Assembly (NCBI RefSeq): GCF_900100485.1
Contig: NZ_FNDH01000010.1
Location: forward strand, 1 to 64,000
Length of the DNA stretch: 64,000 bases
Direction: 5' to 3'
Origin: Nitrosomonas sp. Nm132
GTDB taxonomy: Bacteria > Pseudomonadota > Gammaproteobacteria > Burkholderiales > Nitrosomonadaceae
Shown here: positions 19,400-27,695 of the stretch, piece after piece
How positions within the stretch are numbered: position 1 is the stretch's first letter
How the letters are laid out: the number at the start of each line of letters is the position of its first letter
The notes under the pieces: generated by a model
The model's input: only the letters and a program-made list of their open reading frames with translations
What the model was told of the DNA's origin: nothing
The model's database searches: none
Program-made: the position numbers and the translations under genes

Positions 19400-20263
19400 C
19401 TTACTGTTTTTTCTTGCTATAGCACCAGAAGACGGAACACCATTAACCAACTCCAGCAAGTACTTGATTTCACTCTCATCCAGTTCGTGCCACATGCCGC
19501 GCCTCAATCTGGGAGATAGATTAATCGGGCCAAATCGTACACGAATTAATCGACTGACCACTAAGCCCAATGCTTCAAAAATACGTCTCACTTCCCGATT
19601 CCTGCCCTCTTTTAATATCACGTGATACCAACGATTGGTGCCCTCCCCTCCTTGTTCTGACAAATCACTGAATTTTGCCAGACCATCTTCCAGTTCAACA
19701 CCTGCCAATAATTGGCTTTTTTGTTCCGGGGTCAGGCGACCAACAATTCTGACCGCATATTCACGTTCGATTTGAAAACGTGGGTGCATCAGCCGGTTTG
19801 CCAAAACACCGCTTGTGGTAAATATCAGTAATCCACTGGTATTGAAATCTAATCTACCAATAGCAATCCACCGCGATGATTTCAATTGCGGCAATTTATC
19901 AAAAACAGATGGACGCTTTTCGGGATCATGACGACTCACAATTTCACCTTCCGGTTTGTGATAGAGGATCACGCGTGGTAAACGCTCGCTGGTGTTGATC
20001 CGTATAATCCGTTTATTTACACGCACCAGATCTCTGGACCCCACCCGATCTCCCAATTTCGCGATCTTTCCATTGATACTGACCTGACCTGAGGCAATCA
20101 GGTCTTCCATCTCACGCCGGGAACCCAGACCGCTTTGCGCCAGCAACTTATGGAGCTTGTGGGTAACCATTAAATCAGGTTTGGCGGAAACACGGTTACT
20201 CATCGGTGCCAGAGTCTGCTTTTTCTTTGAATTTCTTGGATTGAGTGGTCGCTTGATGCGCAT
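19391..20263 (-). CDS. rluB: 23S rRNA pseudouridine synthase of the RluB family
   Basis: A 290-aa protein with an N-terminal S4 RNA-binding domain ([18 protein letters not shown], about residues 38-95) and an RsuA/RluB-type catalytic domain. The catalytic Asp lies in [34 protein letters not shown] is the family's C-terminal motif. RluB isomerises uridine 2605 of 23S rRNA in E. coli. The first about 33 residues are basic and Lys-rich, as is common in these proteins. RluE or RluF cannot be fully excluded, but the length and S4 domain fit RluB best. Confidence 0.9.
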   Translation of the reverse strand: MRIKRPLNPRNSKKKQTLAPMSNRVSAKPDLMVTHKLHKLLAQSGLGSRREMEDLIASGQVSINGKIAKLGDRVGSRDLVRVNKRIIRINTSERLPRVILYHKPEGEIVSRHDPEKRPSVFDKLPQLKSSRWIAIGRLDFNTSGLLIFTTSGVLANRLMHPRFQIEREYAVRIVGRLTPEQKSQLLAGVELEDGLAKFSDLSEQGGEGTNRWYHVILKEGRNREVRRIFEALGLVVSRLIRVRFGPINLSPRLRRGMWHELDESEIKYLLELVNGVPSSGAIARKNSKLN

Positions 20264-20361
20264 TTACTTTACTTCACAACGAGGATAATTTGAGAAGGCA
20301 CTGAATACTGATAAACAGAATAAATAATCCTATGCTTAATTCGATACCATTGATCCGTTAT

Positions 20362-20688
20362 TCAGAAAGGCAGTTTCATCCCTGGGGGCAAACCCAGTCC
20401 ACCGGTCAAACCAGCCATTTTTTCCTGCGTGGTTGCCTCCACTCGACGCACAGCATCATTAACTGCCGCAGCAATCAAATCTTCCAGCATTTCTTTGTCA
20501 TCACCCATCAAACTATTATCGATATTGATACGCTTGACATCATAGCGACAGGTCATCACAACTTTGACCATACCTGCTCCTGACTGACCCTCCACTTCTA
20601 TCGTCGCCAACTGCTCTTGCATGGCTTTCATATTCTCCTGCATCTGCTGCGCCTGCTTCATCAAATTGCCTAAATTAGCTTTCATCAT
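20362..20688 (-). CDS. ybaB: YbaB/EbfC-family nucleoid-associated protein
   Basis: From the ATG at 20688 (GGAGA at 7-8 bp) the protein is 108 aa. It starts [20 protein letters not shown], forms the usual long helical ends with a central beta sheet, and has [19 protein letters not shown]. Family members form dimers that bind DNA. It lies immediately downstream of dnaX, the standard dnaX-ybaB order; recR, the common third member, is not here. A longer frame to 20709 overlaps the dnaX stop and lacks a ribosome site. Confidence 0.94.
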   Translation of the reverse strand: MMKANLGNLMKQAQQMQENMKAMQEQLATIEVEGQSGAGMVKVVMTCRYDVKRINIDNSLMGDDKEMLEDLIAAAVNDAVRRVEATTQEKMAGLTGGLGLPPGMKLPF

Positions 20689-20705
20689 TATTTTGTCTCC
20701 ATTAT

Positions 20706-22322
20706 TCAATCTTCAATCGGTTTAATCGAAGAAACGATTAGTTTTGCATCAAAATTTTCTACCAATTCTCTTACAAAAGGATCGGCTTCAATTGCCGCAA
20801 TCGTTTCAGACTGTTTTGCCTGTTTTTCACGATCCTGCATGACTGCTGACGTCATACCGGTAATACTGCCTATCGAAAATACGACTTTAACAGGTTTCTC
20901 AAAGTAGTGCTCTAACGCAGCTTTTAACTTATCCTGATAAGTTTTTTCTAACAAATATTTGTGTATTTCTGGCACACACAATTCAACCTGATCAGCCGAG
21001 AAATGCCTTGCCTCGCAATGTTGCGCCAGCATCTTCGCCATACCATTCAGTTTCAATTGATTTACGGCTGCCAGCCAGTCTTTATTGGGAGAACTAGAAA
21101 CTTCGCTCTCTTTTTTCTGTATTGATCGACTGTTATCTTTAGCCTGATTCATCACTTGAACCGATTCCCGTGCGCTATTTCCATTCTCTCCAGAATTCTT
21201 AGAAATCTCCCCTGGAAACATCTGGTCGGGTATAAATGCCAGCATCCGCATCAATGTCATCGTGAAGCCAGCATATTCATCCGGCGCCAGATTCAAATCA
21301 CTGCGCCCATGGAGTGCGATCTGGTAAAACAATTGAACATCTTCGGAGGTAAAACGCTTAGCCAAGGCAAATATTCGCTCACGTTCAGGCAATGTCTCAT
21401 CAATCGCCTGGGGCGCGATTTGTGCTAATGCAAGACGATGAAGTATGGTTGCCAGATCTTGTAAAGCAGTATCAAACGATAAACTGCGCACCTCCATCTC
21501 ATCAGCAATCAATAATATCTTCGCGCCATCTTTTTCAGCTAACGCTTCAAGCAAATCATAAAGATATTCCTGATCTATTACACCCAGCATGGCACGTACA
21601 TCAGCTTCTTCAACAACACCATTACCATAGGCAATTGCTTGGTCGAGTAAACTCAGCGCATCTCGCATGCTACCTTGTGCAGCTCTTGCCAATAATCGCA
21701 AGGACGCAACATCCGATGTAACCTGCTCTTGAGACAATATGTTCTCTAAATGTGCTGCAATCAAAGGGGGAGGAATCTGCTTCAAATTGAACTGAAGGCA
21801 ACGCGAGAGCACGGTGATAGGAATCTTCTGTGGGTCAGTAGTCGCCAGTATGAATTTGACATGTTCAGGAGGCTCTTCCAGAGTTTTGAGCATGGCATTA
21901 AAAGCCGCTCTGGAAAGCATGTGCACTTCATCAATCAGATACACCTTATAGCGGGCAGCAGTAGGGGCATAGCATGCGCTCTCCAGAAGCTCGCGCATGC
22001 TGTCAACTTGGGTATTGGATGCTGCGTCCAGTTCAACCAGATCAACAAAGCTTCCTTTATCAATAGCTACGCAAGCCGGACATTCTCCACAAGGCGTGGA
22101 TGTCACGCCAGTTTCACAATTCAGTGCTTTGGCCAGGATTCTGGCAATCGTTGTTTTACCGACACCGCGTGTGCCCGTAAACAAGTATGCATGATGCAAC
22201 CGATTCTGCTCAAGTGAATGGGTGATTGCTTTAACGATATGGTCTTGCCCAGCCAACTCAGAAAAGTTTCTTGGGCGCCATTTCCGAGCAAGAACTTGTG
22301 TTTGGGACACGATATTTGTCAA
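20706..22322 (-). CDS. dnaX: DNA polymerase III gamma/tau subunit
   Basis: A 538-aa clamp-loader ATPase. The N-terminal AAA+ domain has Walker [15 protein letters not shown], a four-Cys zinc module ([16 protein letters not shown]), Walker [13 protein letters not shown] and the sensor [12 protein letters not shown]. Domains II-III follow to about residue 365, then a less conserved tau tail. Whether a shorter gamma form is made by frameshifting cannot be judged by eye. The 538-aa frame starts with TTG at 22322; a GTG four codons later gives the usual start [11 protein letters not shown], and neither has a clear ribosome site. Confidence 0.95.
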   Translation of the reverse strand: MTNIVSQTQVLARKWRPRNFSELAGQDHIVKAITHSLEQNRLHHAYLFTGTRGVGKTTIARILAKALNCETGVTSTPCGECPACVAIDKGSFVDLVELDAASNTQVDSMRELLESACYAPTAARYKVYLIDEVHMLSRAAFNAMLKTLEEPPEHVKFILATTDPQKIPITVLSRCLQFNLKQIPPPLIAAHLENILSQEQVTSDVASLRLLARAAQGSMRDALSLLDQAIAYGNGVVEEADVRAMLGVIDQEYLYDLLEALAEKDGAKILLIADEMEVRSLSFDTALQDLATILHRLALAQIAPQAIDETLPERERIFALAKRFTSEDVQLFYQIALHGRSDLNLAPDEYAGFTMTLMRMLAFIPDQMFPGEISKNSGENGNSARESVQVMNQAKDNSRSIQKKESEVSSSPNKDWLAAVNQLKLNGMAKMLAQHCEARHFSADQVELCVPEIHKYLLEKTYQDKLKAALEHYFEKPVKVVFSIGSITGMTSAVMQDREKQAKQSETIAAIEADPFVRELVENFDAKLIVSSIKPIED

Positions 22323-22329
22323 ATGAAGG

Positions 22330-22362
22330 AAAAAGAGCAGATGATTATCAATAACCTATCTG
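22330..22362 (-). terminator. Intrinsic terminator of ffs
   Basis: On the minus strand CAGAT..GGTTAT pairs with ATAATC..ATCTG (22338-22362), followed by CTCTTTTT. It starts 8 bp beyond the end of the SRP RNA and lies just before dnaX. Confidence 0.65.
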
Positions 22363-22369
22363 TTAGGGT

Positions 22370-22465
22370 GGCGAGCCGAACCCCCGGCACTTGCAAAAAA
22401 TAGCTGTGGCTGCTTCCTTCCGGATCTGACCAGGTTCACTACCCTGCAATGCGGGGAGGCCCGCC
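22370..22465 (-). ncRNA. ffs: Signal recognition particle RNA (4.5S type)
   Basis: The minus strand contains the universally conserved SRP apical-loop segment GGTCAGATCCGGAAGGAAGC (with CAGCCA after it). The flanks GGCGGGCCTCCCC and GGGG..GGCTCGCC pair to close the long hairpin, giving about 96 nt. This is the small bacterial SRP RNA that binds Ffh and its receptor FtsY for co-translational membrane targeting. Its position next to dnaX is common in beta- and gammaproteobacteria. The exact ends are placed by the pairing and could be off by a few bases. Confidence 0.93.
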
Positions 22466-22473
22466 ATAAGACA

Positions 22474-22479
22474 ATTTTA
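22474..22479 (-). promoter_or_regulatory. Probable -10 box of ffs
   Basis: Minus-strand TAAAAT lies 8 bp upstream of the first base of the SRP RNA. The -35 region is weak (around ACGAAT). A short palindrome (ATCAGC..GCTGAT) sits between. Confidence 0.4.
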
Positions 22480-22585
22480 CATCAATCAGCGTTGCTGATT
22501 CGTAAATAACCATTACTCGGTCAAAACTCTTTCAAACTACTCAGAAGCGCATATCTATTCATTACTTCTGGTGCCAATGATCTCA

Positions 22586-22618
22586 TTAAAAAGTCCTTTG
22601 CTGGATCCGCAAAGGACT
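22586..22618 (-). terminator. Intrinsic terminator of the hydroxylase-acyltransferase operon
   Basis: On the minus strand AGTCCTTTGC pairs with GCAAAGGACT across a 7-base loop and is followed directly by TTTTTAAT. It lies about 235 bp downstream of the ornithine monooxygenase stop. Confidence 0.65.
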
Positions 22619-22686
22619 CGAAAAATCCTGGAATCAGCTCCCGAATAACCAAGCCCGTATCCAGTGATTACAGGAGCTGGATTTAG

Positions 22687-22731
22687 CCGCAATCTTACAC
22701 CAGTTCGCATCGGGATTGTGCGGTTTTTTTT
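22687..22731 (+). terminator. Strong plus-strand terminator without an annotated gene
   Basis: CCGCAATC pairs with GATTGTGCGG (one bulge) and is followed by eight T residues. It supports the small-RNA candidate ending here. Confidence 0.65.
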
Positions 22732-22853
22732 GCAACATCTAAAAAAGAAGTTGAAATTTATAAAAAGAATCGCATTCTGTAGATCGATCGTTCTTCCGTG
22801 GTAGCTTGTAAAGATCTGTATGATTGAATCAATGACCGAAGTTAAGAGAAATT

Positions 22854-24164
22854 CTATCTAGAATAAACAAGCGCGGAAGATATCGCGCGCTTTGCTTGCA
22901 CGGCGGTCGTTTGATTGGGTAAGCTCATGAGCGCCTGGGTTATTTCGCTCGTGCGTACCGCCGTCACTGACAACAAGGTATCGCTCAAACCATGACTTGA
23001 TTCACAGGTACCTTGAAGAAAAACTGCTGGCTTGAAATGGGGTGTACTGCATAATCGATATTGACGATCCACAGTTAAATTATTGAAATAAGGAGTAAGC
23101 GGCGCTAATAAAGATTTATGGTGATCCCGGTTATAGCCCGTCGCAAGCACCACCGCATCATAGGTTATCGTTCGCTCACAATTTGTATTCAGATCATGCA
23201 AAACAAACTGAATGCCGTCAGGCCGAGAGATTGCTTTCCTGACTTCATGGCGCCGCAGAAAACGATGTCGCTCGATACCGGAAACTTTTTGCTGATAAAA
23301 CACCTTAAAGATTTGCTCGATCAAAACCAGATCCGGTGCAGCATAGTTGGTATGCCAGAATTCATTGAGGATTTCAGTCCGTTGTTGATCAGAGCTATTG
23401 AAAACATAATCCGTGAAATCAGTATTGAAAATCTCATTGACGAAAGGGCTGTCATCTGATGGCTTGATGGAACGCGCACGCATAATCAAATCGACCTCAG
23501 TCGTATGAGAGCGATGATGCAAATCCATAAAAATTTCTGCTGCACTTTGCCCACCCCCTACTACCGCAATCTTGTTTGCATGAGCATGCTGTTGAATCTC
23601 CTTGAGATAGCTGTTTGAGTGGAACACACGCGAATCTCCTCTCAATGACGAAAAGCAATCTGGAATTCTCGGTTGGCCACCGATACTGATCACCAGATTG
23701 CGGGCCAGTCGCTCATGAATGACTTGTTCACGATCACGTGAACGTATGCGCAGCAGCACAATCTCATCACCATGTTTCTCTGGCAGCACCTCGATCACCT
23801 CTTCGCCATAAGCACAGCAATGATCGAAATGTGCTGCCGCCCATGCCAGATAATCATTGAACTCATGACGACTCGGAAAGAAAGTCTTGAGATTGATAAA
23901 ATCCTGTAGCCGGTTCTTTTGGTGAAGATAATTGATAAACGTGAAATGACTCGATGGATTGCGCATTGTGGCCAGATCCTTGAGAAAAGAAACTTGCATA
24001 TGCGCGTTATCCAACATCATGTTTACGTGCCAGGCAAAACTGGGCTGCCTCTCAATAAAAAATGACTCGACGCCGTAGCCAGCTTGTTTTTTTTCTTCGA
24101 GCGTAATGGCGAGTGCAATATTGGAGGGACCAAAGCCAATGCCGATCAAATCATAAATTTTCAT
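22854..24164 (-). CDS. pvdA: L-ornithine N5-monooxygenase (siderophore)
   Basis: From the ATG at 24164 (GAGGA at 7-8 bp) the protein is 436 aa, as for PvdA-type enzymes. These flavoproteins hydroxylate the side-chain amine of ornithine using FAD, NADPH and O2, the first step to a hydroxamate iron ligand. The FAD site is GIGFGPSNIALA near the N-terminus, the NADPH site VVGGGQSAAEIF, and the C-terminal LATGYNRD is the family's ATGY motif. FINYLHQKNRLQDFINLKTF resembles ornithine (PvdA) rather than lysine (IucD) enzymes. It lies 10 bp after the acyltransferase gene in one operon. The longer frame to 24323 overlaps that gene and is not family-like. Lysine as substrate is possible but less likely. 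Confidence 0.92.
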   Translation of the reverse strand: MKIYDLIGIGFGPSNIALAITLEEKKQAGYGVESFFIERQPSFAWHVNMMLDNAHMQVSFLKDLATMRNPSSHFTFINYLHQKNRLQDFINLKTFFPSRHEFNDYLAWAAAHFDHCCAYGEEVIEVLPEKHGDEIVLLRIRSRDREQVIHERLARNLVISIGGQPRIPDCFSSLRGDSRVFHSNSYLKEIQQHAHANKIAVVGGGQSAAEIFMDLHHRSHTTEVDLIMRARSIKPSDDSPFVNEIFNTDFTDYVFNSSDQQRTEILNEFWHTNYAAPDLVLIEQIFKVFYQQKVSGIERHRFLRRHEVRKAISRPDGIQFVLHDLNTNCERTITYDAVVLATGYNRDHHKSLLAPLTPYFNNLTVDRQYRLCSTPHFKPAVFLQGTCESSHGLSDTLLSVTAVRTSEITQALMSLPNQTTAVQAKRAISSALVYSR

Positions 24165-24174
24165 GACGAAATCC

Positions 24175-25281
24175 TCAGGATAAAGAGACAGAATGGGGTG
24201 GCATCGTATTGCGCGGCACCCAGAGTTGTTCAGCAAAAAAGCGCTCTCGTAGCAACATGCCGAGCATGGCGCGTTTATGTGAAAAATCGAATTCCTTGAG
24301 ATGGGCATAACCGCATTGTGCAAGATTCCGGATTATTTTGTGATTGTCAGCGCGGGGTTCAATGACGATACGCTGAGTTCTGTCATCATCAAGAAATAAA
24401 TAATGGGAAATTGAGGGTAACCAGGCGGTCACGAAAGGTTTACCACGCAAATGGGGCTCTCCAATCAATACATGCCAGCCGCGATCAAAATCATACACAT
24501 CGTAGTAAGGCGCAATCCGATCCTCCTTGGCCCAATATATTTCGAAATAGCCAAATGGTTCGTCATCCAGACAACCGATGAGGTTAATCACATGCGGGTC
24601 AGCCCGGATACCTTCGAGGTAGGTGCGATGCTTGGAGAGATCGCCCGTTTCTTGCCAGAACTCTGCTACCACGGGGTCATTCATCCAGCGATTGAAGCAA
24701 CCGAGATCGGTATCAACATCAACTGTCCGAAGTGCCAAGGTACGGTCCAACCACGTGATATAACGCTGATAAACGATACCATTAGGCTTGGGCGGCCGCA
24801 GCGGGTGACGTCGCCCATGGCTGAAGGTAGAATAAATTGGGTACGCTTGAGATCGGGATGAAGAAAGCCATACTCTGGATTGCTGCCAGAAAAGCTCCAC
24901 ATAGACTACGTATCGGCCATCTTCCGTTTTAACCAGAGCGCCTGAATCGAATAACCCGGCAAGCTGTTTGGTTGGTGCAGACAAGTACAATTTCTTCTGG
25001 TGGGGATAGTTGACAAATGAAGCTTCCACTGCTGCCAGGAATTCGGTCGCTTCAGGTTGTTCTGAATAGGAATCGACCCATTCCAGCATTAGCTGATCAG
25101 ATTGCTGGTATAAATGCCAAATCGTTGTCTTTTCATTTTCAACATCCTGTACCTTTAACGTTCTGCCTTCATAGATGACAAGATAGCGAGTTTGCTCTGG
25201 GTAAGATAATAAGCTCACTGGGAGCATCGACTGCTCCACTAATGACTCACAAGATTGATCATTTAATCGATATAGATTCAT
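24175..25281 (-). CDS. GNAT-type N-hydroxyornithine acyltransferase (IucB-like)
   Basis: A 368-aa protein with an N-terminal domain of about 165 residues and a C-terminal GNAT domain of the IucB/RhbD/MbtK type (about residues 185-350). Typical segments are RWMNDPVVAEFWQETG, the acceptor-binding EIYWAKEDRIAPYYDVYDFDRG, and GEPHLRGKPFVTAWLPSISHYLF, which precedes RIVIEPRADNHKIIR. Such enzymes acylate (commonly acetylate) the N-hydroxyl amine made by the monooxygenase to complete the hydroxamate. The operon position, 10 bp upstream of that gene, fits the role. Ribosome site GGGGA lies 5 bp before the start. The acyl donor cannot be told from sequence alone. Confidence 0.9.
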   Translation of the reverse strand: MNLYRLNDQSCESLVEQSMLPVSLLSYPEQTRYLVIYEGRTLKVQDVENEKTTIWHLYQQSDQLMLEWVDSYSEQPEATEFLAAVEASFVNYPHQKKLYLSAPTKQLAGLFDSGALVKTEDGRYVVYVELFWQQSRVWLSSSRSQAYPIYSTFSHGRRHPLRPPKPNGIVYQRYITWLDRTLALRTVDVDTDLGCFNRWMNDPVVAEFWQETGDLSKHRTYLEGIRADPHVINLIGCLDDEPFGYFEIYWAKEDRIAPYYDVYDFDRGWHVLIGEPHLRGKPFVTAWLPSISHYLFLDDDRTQRIVIEPRADNHKIIRNLAQCGYAHLKEFDFSHKRAMLGMLLRERFFAEQLWVPRNTMPPHSVSLS

Positions 25282-25336
25282 ATGTCCCCAAAAAATTTTG
25301 ATTTTGGTATTACCCTTATCTCACTGATTGAAGACG

Positions 25337-25349
25337 AATGAGAAGTATT
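25337..25349. promoter_or_regulatory. Fur-box-like site between divergent siderophore genes
   Basis: AATGAGAAGTATT followed by GTTATT resembles the AATGAGAATCATT core of gamma/betaproteobacterial Fur boxes. It lies 56 bp upstream of the acyltransferase start and about 230 bp upstream of the exporter, in an otherwise gene-free 298 bp. Iron repression of both directions is inferred. Confidence 0.45.
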
Positions 25350-25579
25350 GTTATTTATAAATTTTCTTCTCCATAAAATTTTTTCTGATTATCTGCTGAC
25401 CATAGACAAGAAAATGAAATATGGCTATGTCGTTGATAAACAGCATTTAATTCCCTATCAGAAGAAGTGACCGGAGGGATAGCTCAGCCATTGAGGAATA
25501 CTGAAGGCATTACTCCAGCAGAGTAAATATTTATGCTTGCTATTCGTCTCTCTTGATATACATTTTAAATAGGTAAACC

Positions 25580-27250
25580 ATGCTGAAGTATCTTATTAAA
25601 CAATCCAAGCCGCTGCTTTTGAGCGCATCGTTTGCCAGCATATTGCATGGTATTTGCAGCGTTCTGCTGCTTGCACAAATCAGTTCAGCGCTGACAGCGA
25701 CAGAATCTGATCGCGAAGAGATGGCGCTCATTTTTGCGGGAACGGCGCTGTGTGTCATGCTCAGTTATATGATGGCGGCGATTTTATTCGAACGCTTAGG
25801 ACAACGCGCCCATTCTGAGTTACGCAGCTTTATCGCGCAAAGAGTGATTGTGGCCGATTACCGGCAACTCGAACAACTTGGCGCTGCACGCATCCAGTCC
25901 GCCCTTTCCGAGCACTGCACCCGGGTGGCCGAATTTTTTGTGAGTTTTCCAGTTATTCTCACCAATGCCGTGGTCGTTGCCGGCTGTCTGGTTTACATGG
26001 CGTTGCTATCATGGCAAGTTTTCCTGCTCGCAATCCTCGTCATCGGTTTCGGTTCACTGGGATATCATCTTGCCCATCTGCGCGCTATCCGGCATCTGGA
26101 TATTGCCGCCCAGGAGCAGGATAATCTATTTACCTATTTCCGCTCACTTACTGACGGCGCCAAGGAGTTACGCCTTAACCGGGATAAACGTACCACTTTT
26201 TACGATGATGTGCTCAAACAATCTATCGAGAAAGTACGTAAAGAACGAACCTTTGGTATGTCTGTTTTCGTAGCCTCGGCAAGTTGGGGTAATTTCTTGA
26301 TTTACGCATTCATTGGCATGGTGCTGTTCCTGCTAGTCGGCGACGTGCCTGACCGAGCATTGATCATCACAGGTTATGCATTGGTTTTCGTTTATATGGT
26401 AGGGCCGCTCGAGGCGCTGCTATTAAATATCCCTCGCGCTAACCTTGCACAAGTATCAGCTGACCGGATCGATGAGATTACGCGCTTGATGTCCTCTTCC
26501 GAATCTCAAACAGAGAAAGCCGAGCTACCGCCGCTGCAATCTATCGTGTTACAGGGCGTGTTACACCGCTACTATCATGAGCAAAAAGATGAAATGTTTA
26601 CGCTGGGACCAGTTGACTTGCAGTTCCATCCCGGAGAAATCACTTTTCTGATTGGGGGCAATGGCAGTGGTAAAACCACATTAGCAAAATTGCTTGTGGG
26701 ACTCTATCCCCCGGAAGAAGGCAACATCACGCTCAATGGCGTCATCATCAATGATACCAATCGTGATAACTATAGACAGTTTTTTACGACCATTTTTTCT
26801 GATTTTCATCTTTTTGACCGATTGCTTGAAACAGGGCATGGCAAGGATCTCGATGAAAAAGGAAACCAGCTTTTAGCCAAACTCCATCTGCAAAACAAAG
26901 TAAAAGTCCAGAATGGCGCCTTTACCACACTGACCTTATCGCAAGGACAACGCAAACGTCTGGCTTTAGTGGTCGCTTACCTGGAAAACCGCCCCTTCCT
27001 GGTATTTGATGAATGGGCAGCGGACCAGGATCCAGCCTTTAAAGAGATTTTCTATTATGAGGTACTTCCCGAATTGCGCGCGATGGGTAAGGCAATCCTG
27101 GTCATTTCGCACGATGACCGTTATTTTCATTTAGCCGATCGTCTCATCCGCATGGAAAATGGCCGGTTACTCTTTGATCCTGTAAAATCGCCAGAGACTA
27201 ACCCGAATATTTCACAAATTGACACGTGCCCTCACTTGTCTTTTGATTAA
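25580..27250 (+). CDS. Cyclic-peptide/siderophore ABC exporter (SyrD/PvdE-like), C-terminus replaced by a MITE
   Basis: A 556-aa fused exporter with an N-terminal membrane domain of about six helices (residues 1-300) and a C-terminal ATPase. Walker A is GGNGSGKTTLAKLL, the signature motif LSQGQRKRLAL, Walker B FLVFDEWAADQD and the H-loop VISHDDR. It belongs to the cyclic-peptide exporter group that includes PvdE and SyrD, so it most likely moves the siderophore or its precursor across the inner membrane. The last 18 residues, from NPNIS onward, are encoded by inserted MITE copy 4. Without the insertion the frame continues through 27506 for a further 46 codons. All ATPase motifs lie before the break, so activity may persist. 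Ribosome site AGGTAA precedes the start. Confidence 0.9.
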   Translation: MLKYLIKQSKPLLLSASFASILHGICSVLLLAQISSALTATESDREEMALIFAGTALCVMLSYMMAAILFERLGQRAHSELRSFIAQRVIVADYRQLEQLGAARIQSALSEHCTRVAEFFVSFPVILTNAVVVAGCLVYMALLSWQVFLLAILVIGFGSLGYHLAHLRAIRHLDIAAQEQDNLFTYFRSLTDGAKELRLNRDKRTTFYDDVLKQSIEKVRKERTFGMSVFVASASWGNFLIYAFIGMVLFLLVGDVPDRALIITGYALVFVYMVGPLEALLLNIPRANLAQVSADRIDEITRLMSSSESQTEKAELPPLQSIVLQGVLHRYYHEQKDEMFTLGPVDLQFHPGEITFLIGGNGSGKTTLAKLLVGLYPPEEGNITLNGVIINDTNRDNYRQFFTTIFSDFHLFDRLLETGHGKDLDEKGNQLLAKLHLQNKVKVQNGAFTTLTLSQGQRKRLALVVAYLENRPFLVFDEWAADQDPAFKEIFYYEVLPELRAMGKAILVISHDDRYFHLADRLIRMENGRLLFDPVKSPETNPNISQIDTCPHLSFD

Positions 27251-27363
27251 TAAGAAAGATTTTGCTCAGTCGGGTGTATGAATCACTACACCCCTCCTTC
27301 TCAAAACTTCCCTATTAATCAAAATCCTGCGTGATCATCACGCGAATTTATGAAATATTCGGG
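27202..27363 (-). mobile_element. MITE copy 4 (162 bp), inverted orientation, inside the exporter gene
   Basis: Complete element in the opposite orientation to copies 1, 2, 3 and 5, flanked by CTAA at 27198-27201 and 27364-27367. The left end differs by one base (TTTCACAAATT). Its insertion adds 166 bp with the target duplication, shifting the exporter frame and giving a new stop at 27248-27250. Confidence 0.93.
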
Positions 27364-27506
27364 CTAAAGTAAATACAGCCACGCCGGCCATAATAACAGC
27401 GAATAGTGTTCCTGATGTTATAGAAAACCCCACCGACTCCGCGATATCAGCTGATATCAGGATCATTCTTCAGCGTGCCATTGCAAAAAGCCCAGAAAAG
27501 AAATGA
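27364..27506 (+). pseudogene. Displaced 3' end of the exporter gene
   Basis: Joining the sequence on both sides of MITE copy 4 at one CTAA gives an uninterrupted continuation of the exporter frame: TKVNTATPAIITANSVPDV and later ILQRAIAKSPEKK, stop at 27504-27506. It is now separated from its gene and has no start. The segment is not part of the recognisable ATPase fold, so its original role is unknown. Confidence 0.6.
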
Positions 27507-27695
27507 AAACATTCCATGAGGCTATGGTATCGATGGCGTAGCGTTATAGGATTGTTAGTCGCAGGGGCTGATGAGCGATTGGCAGCCCACTTCGCACTAA
27601 TAACTGCTGATATCGACTTGGCGCGGGATGAGCCAATTGTCCCGCCATCATCCCGCGTCCTGGTTAAATATCCGGCTAGCCTGCCGGTTTCAGCA

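Larger units (their letters stand above)
22565..22731 (+). ncRNA. Candidate small RNA between ffs and the siderophore genes
   Basis: The plus strand shows three hairpins in a row: AGTCCTTTGC/GCAAAGGACT (22592-22618), CAGCTCC/GGAGCTG (about 22635-22680), and CCGCAATC/GATTGTGCGG followed by eight T residues (22687-22731), a strong intrinsic terminator. No plus-strand gene exists upstream to use that terminator. A possible promoter (TTTCAA at 22530, TATCTA at 22552) would start a transcript near 22565. No ORF with coding character is present. No known RNA family is recognised. Confidence 0.35.

Noticed and set aside
25473-25487. GGAGGGATAGCTCAG looks like the 5' half of a tRNA.
   Set aside because: No anticodon arm, T-arm (GGTTCGAATCC-like) or acceptor partner follows, so it is chance similarity.
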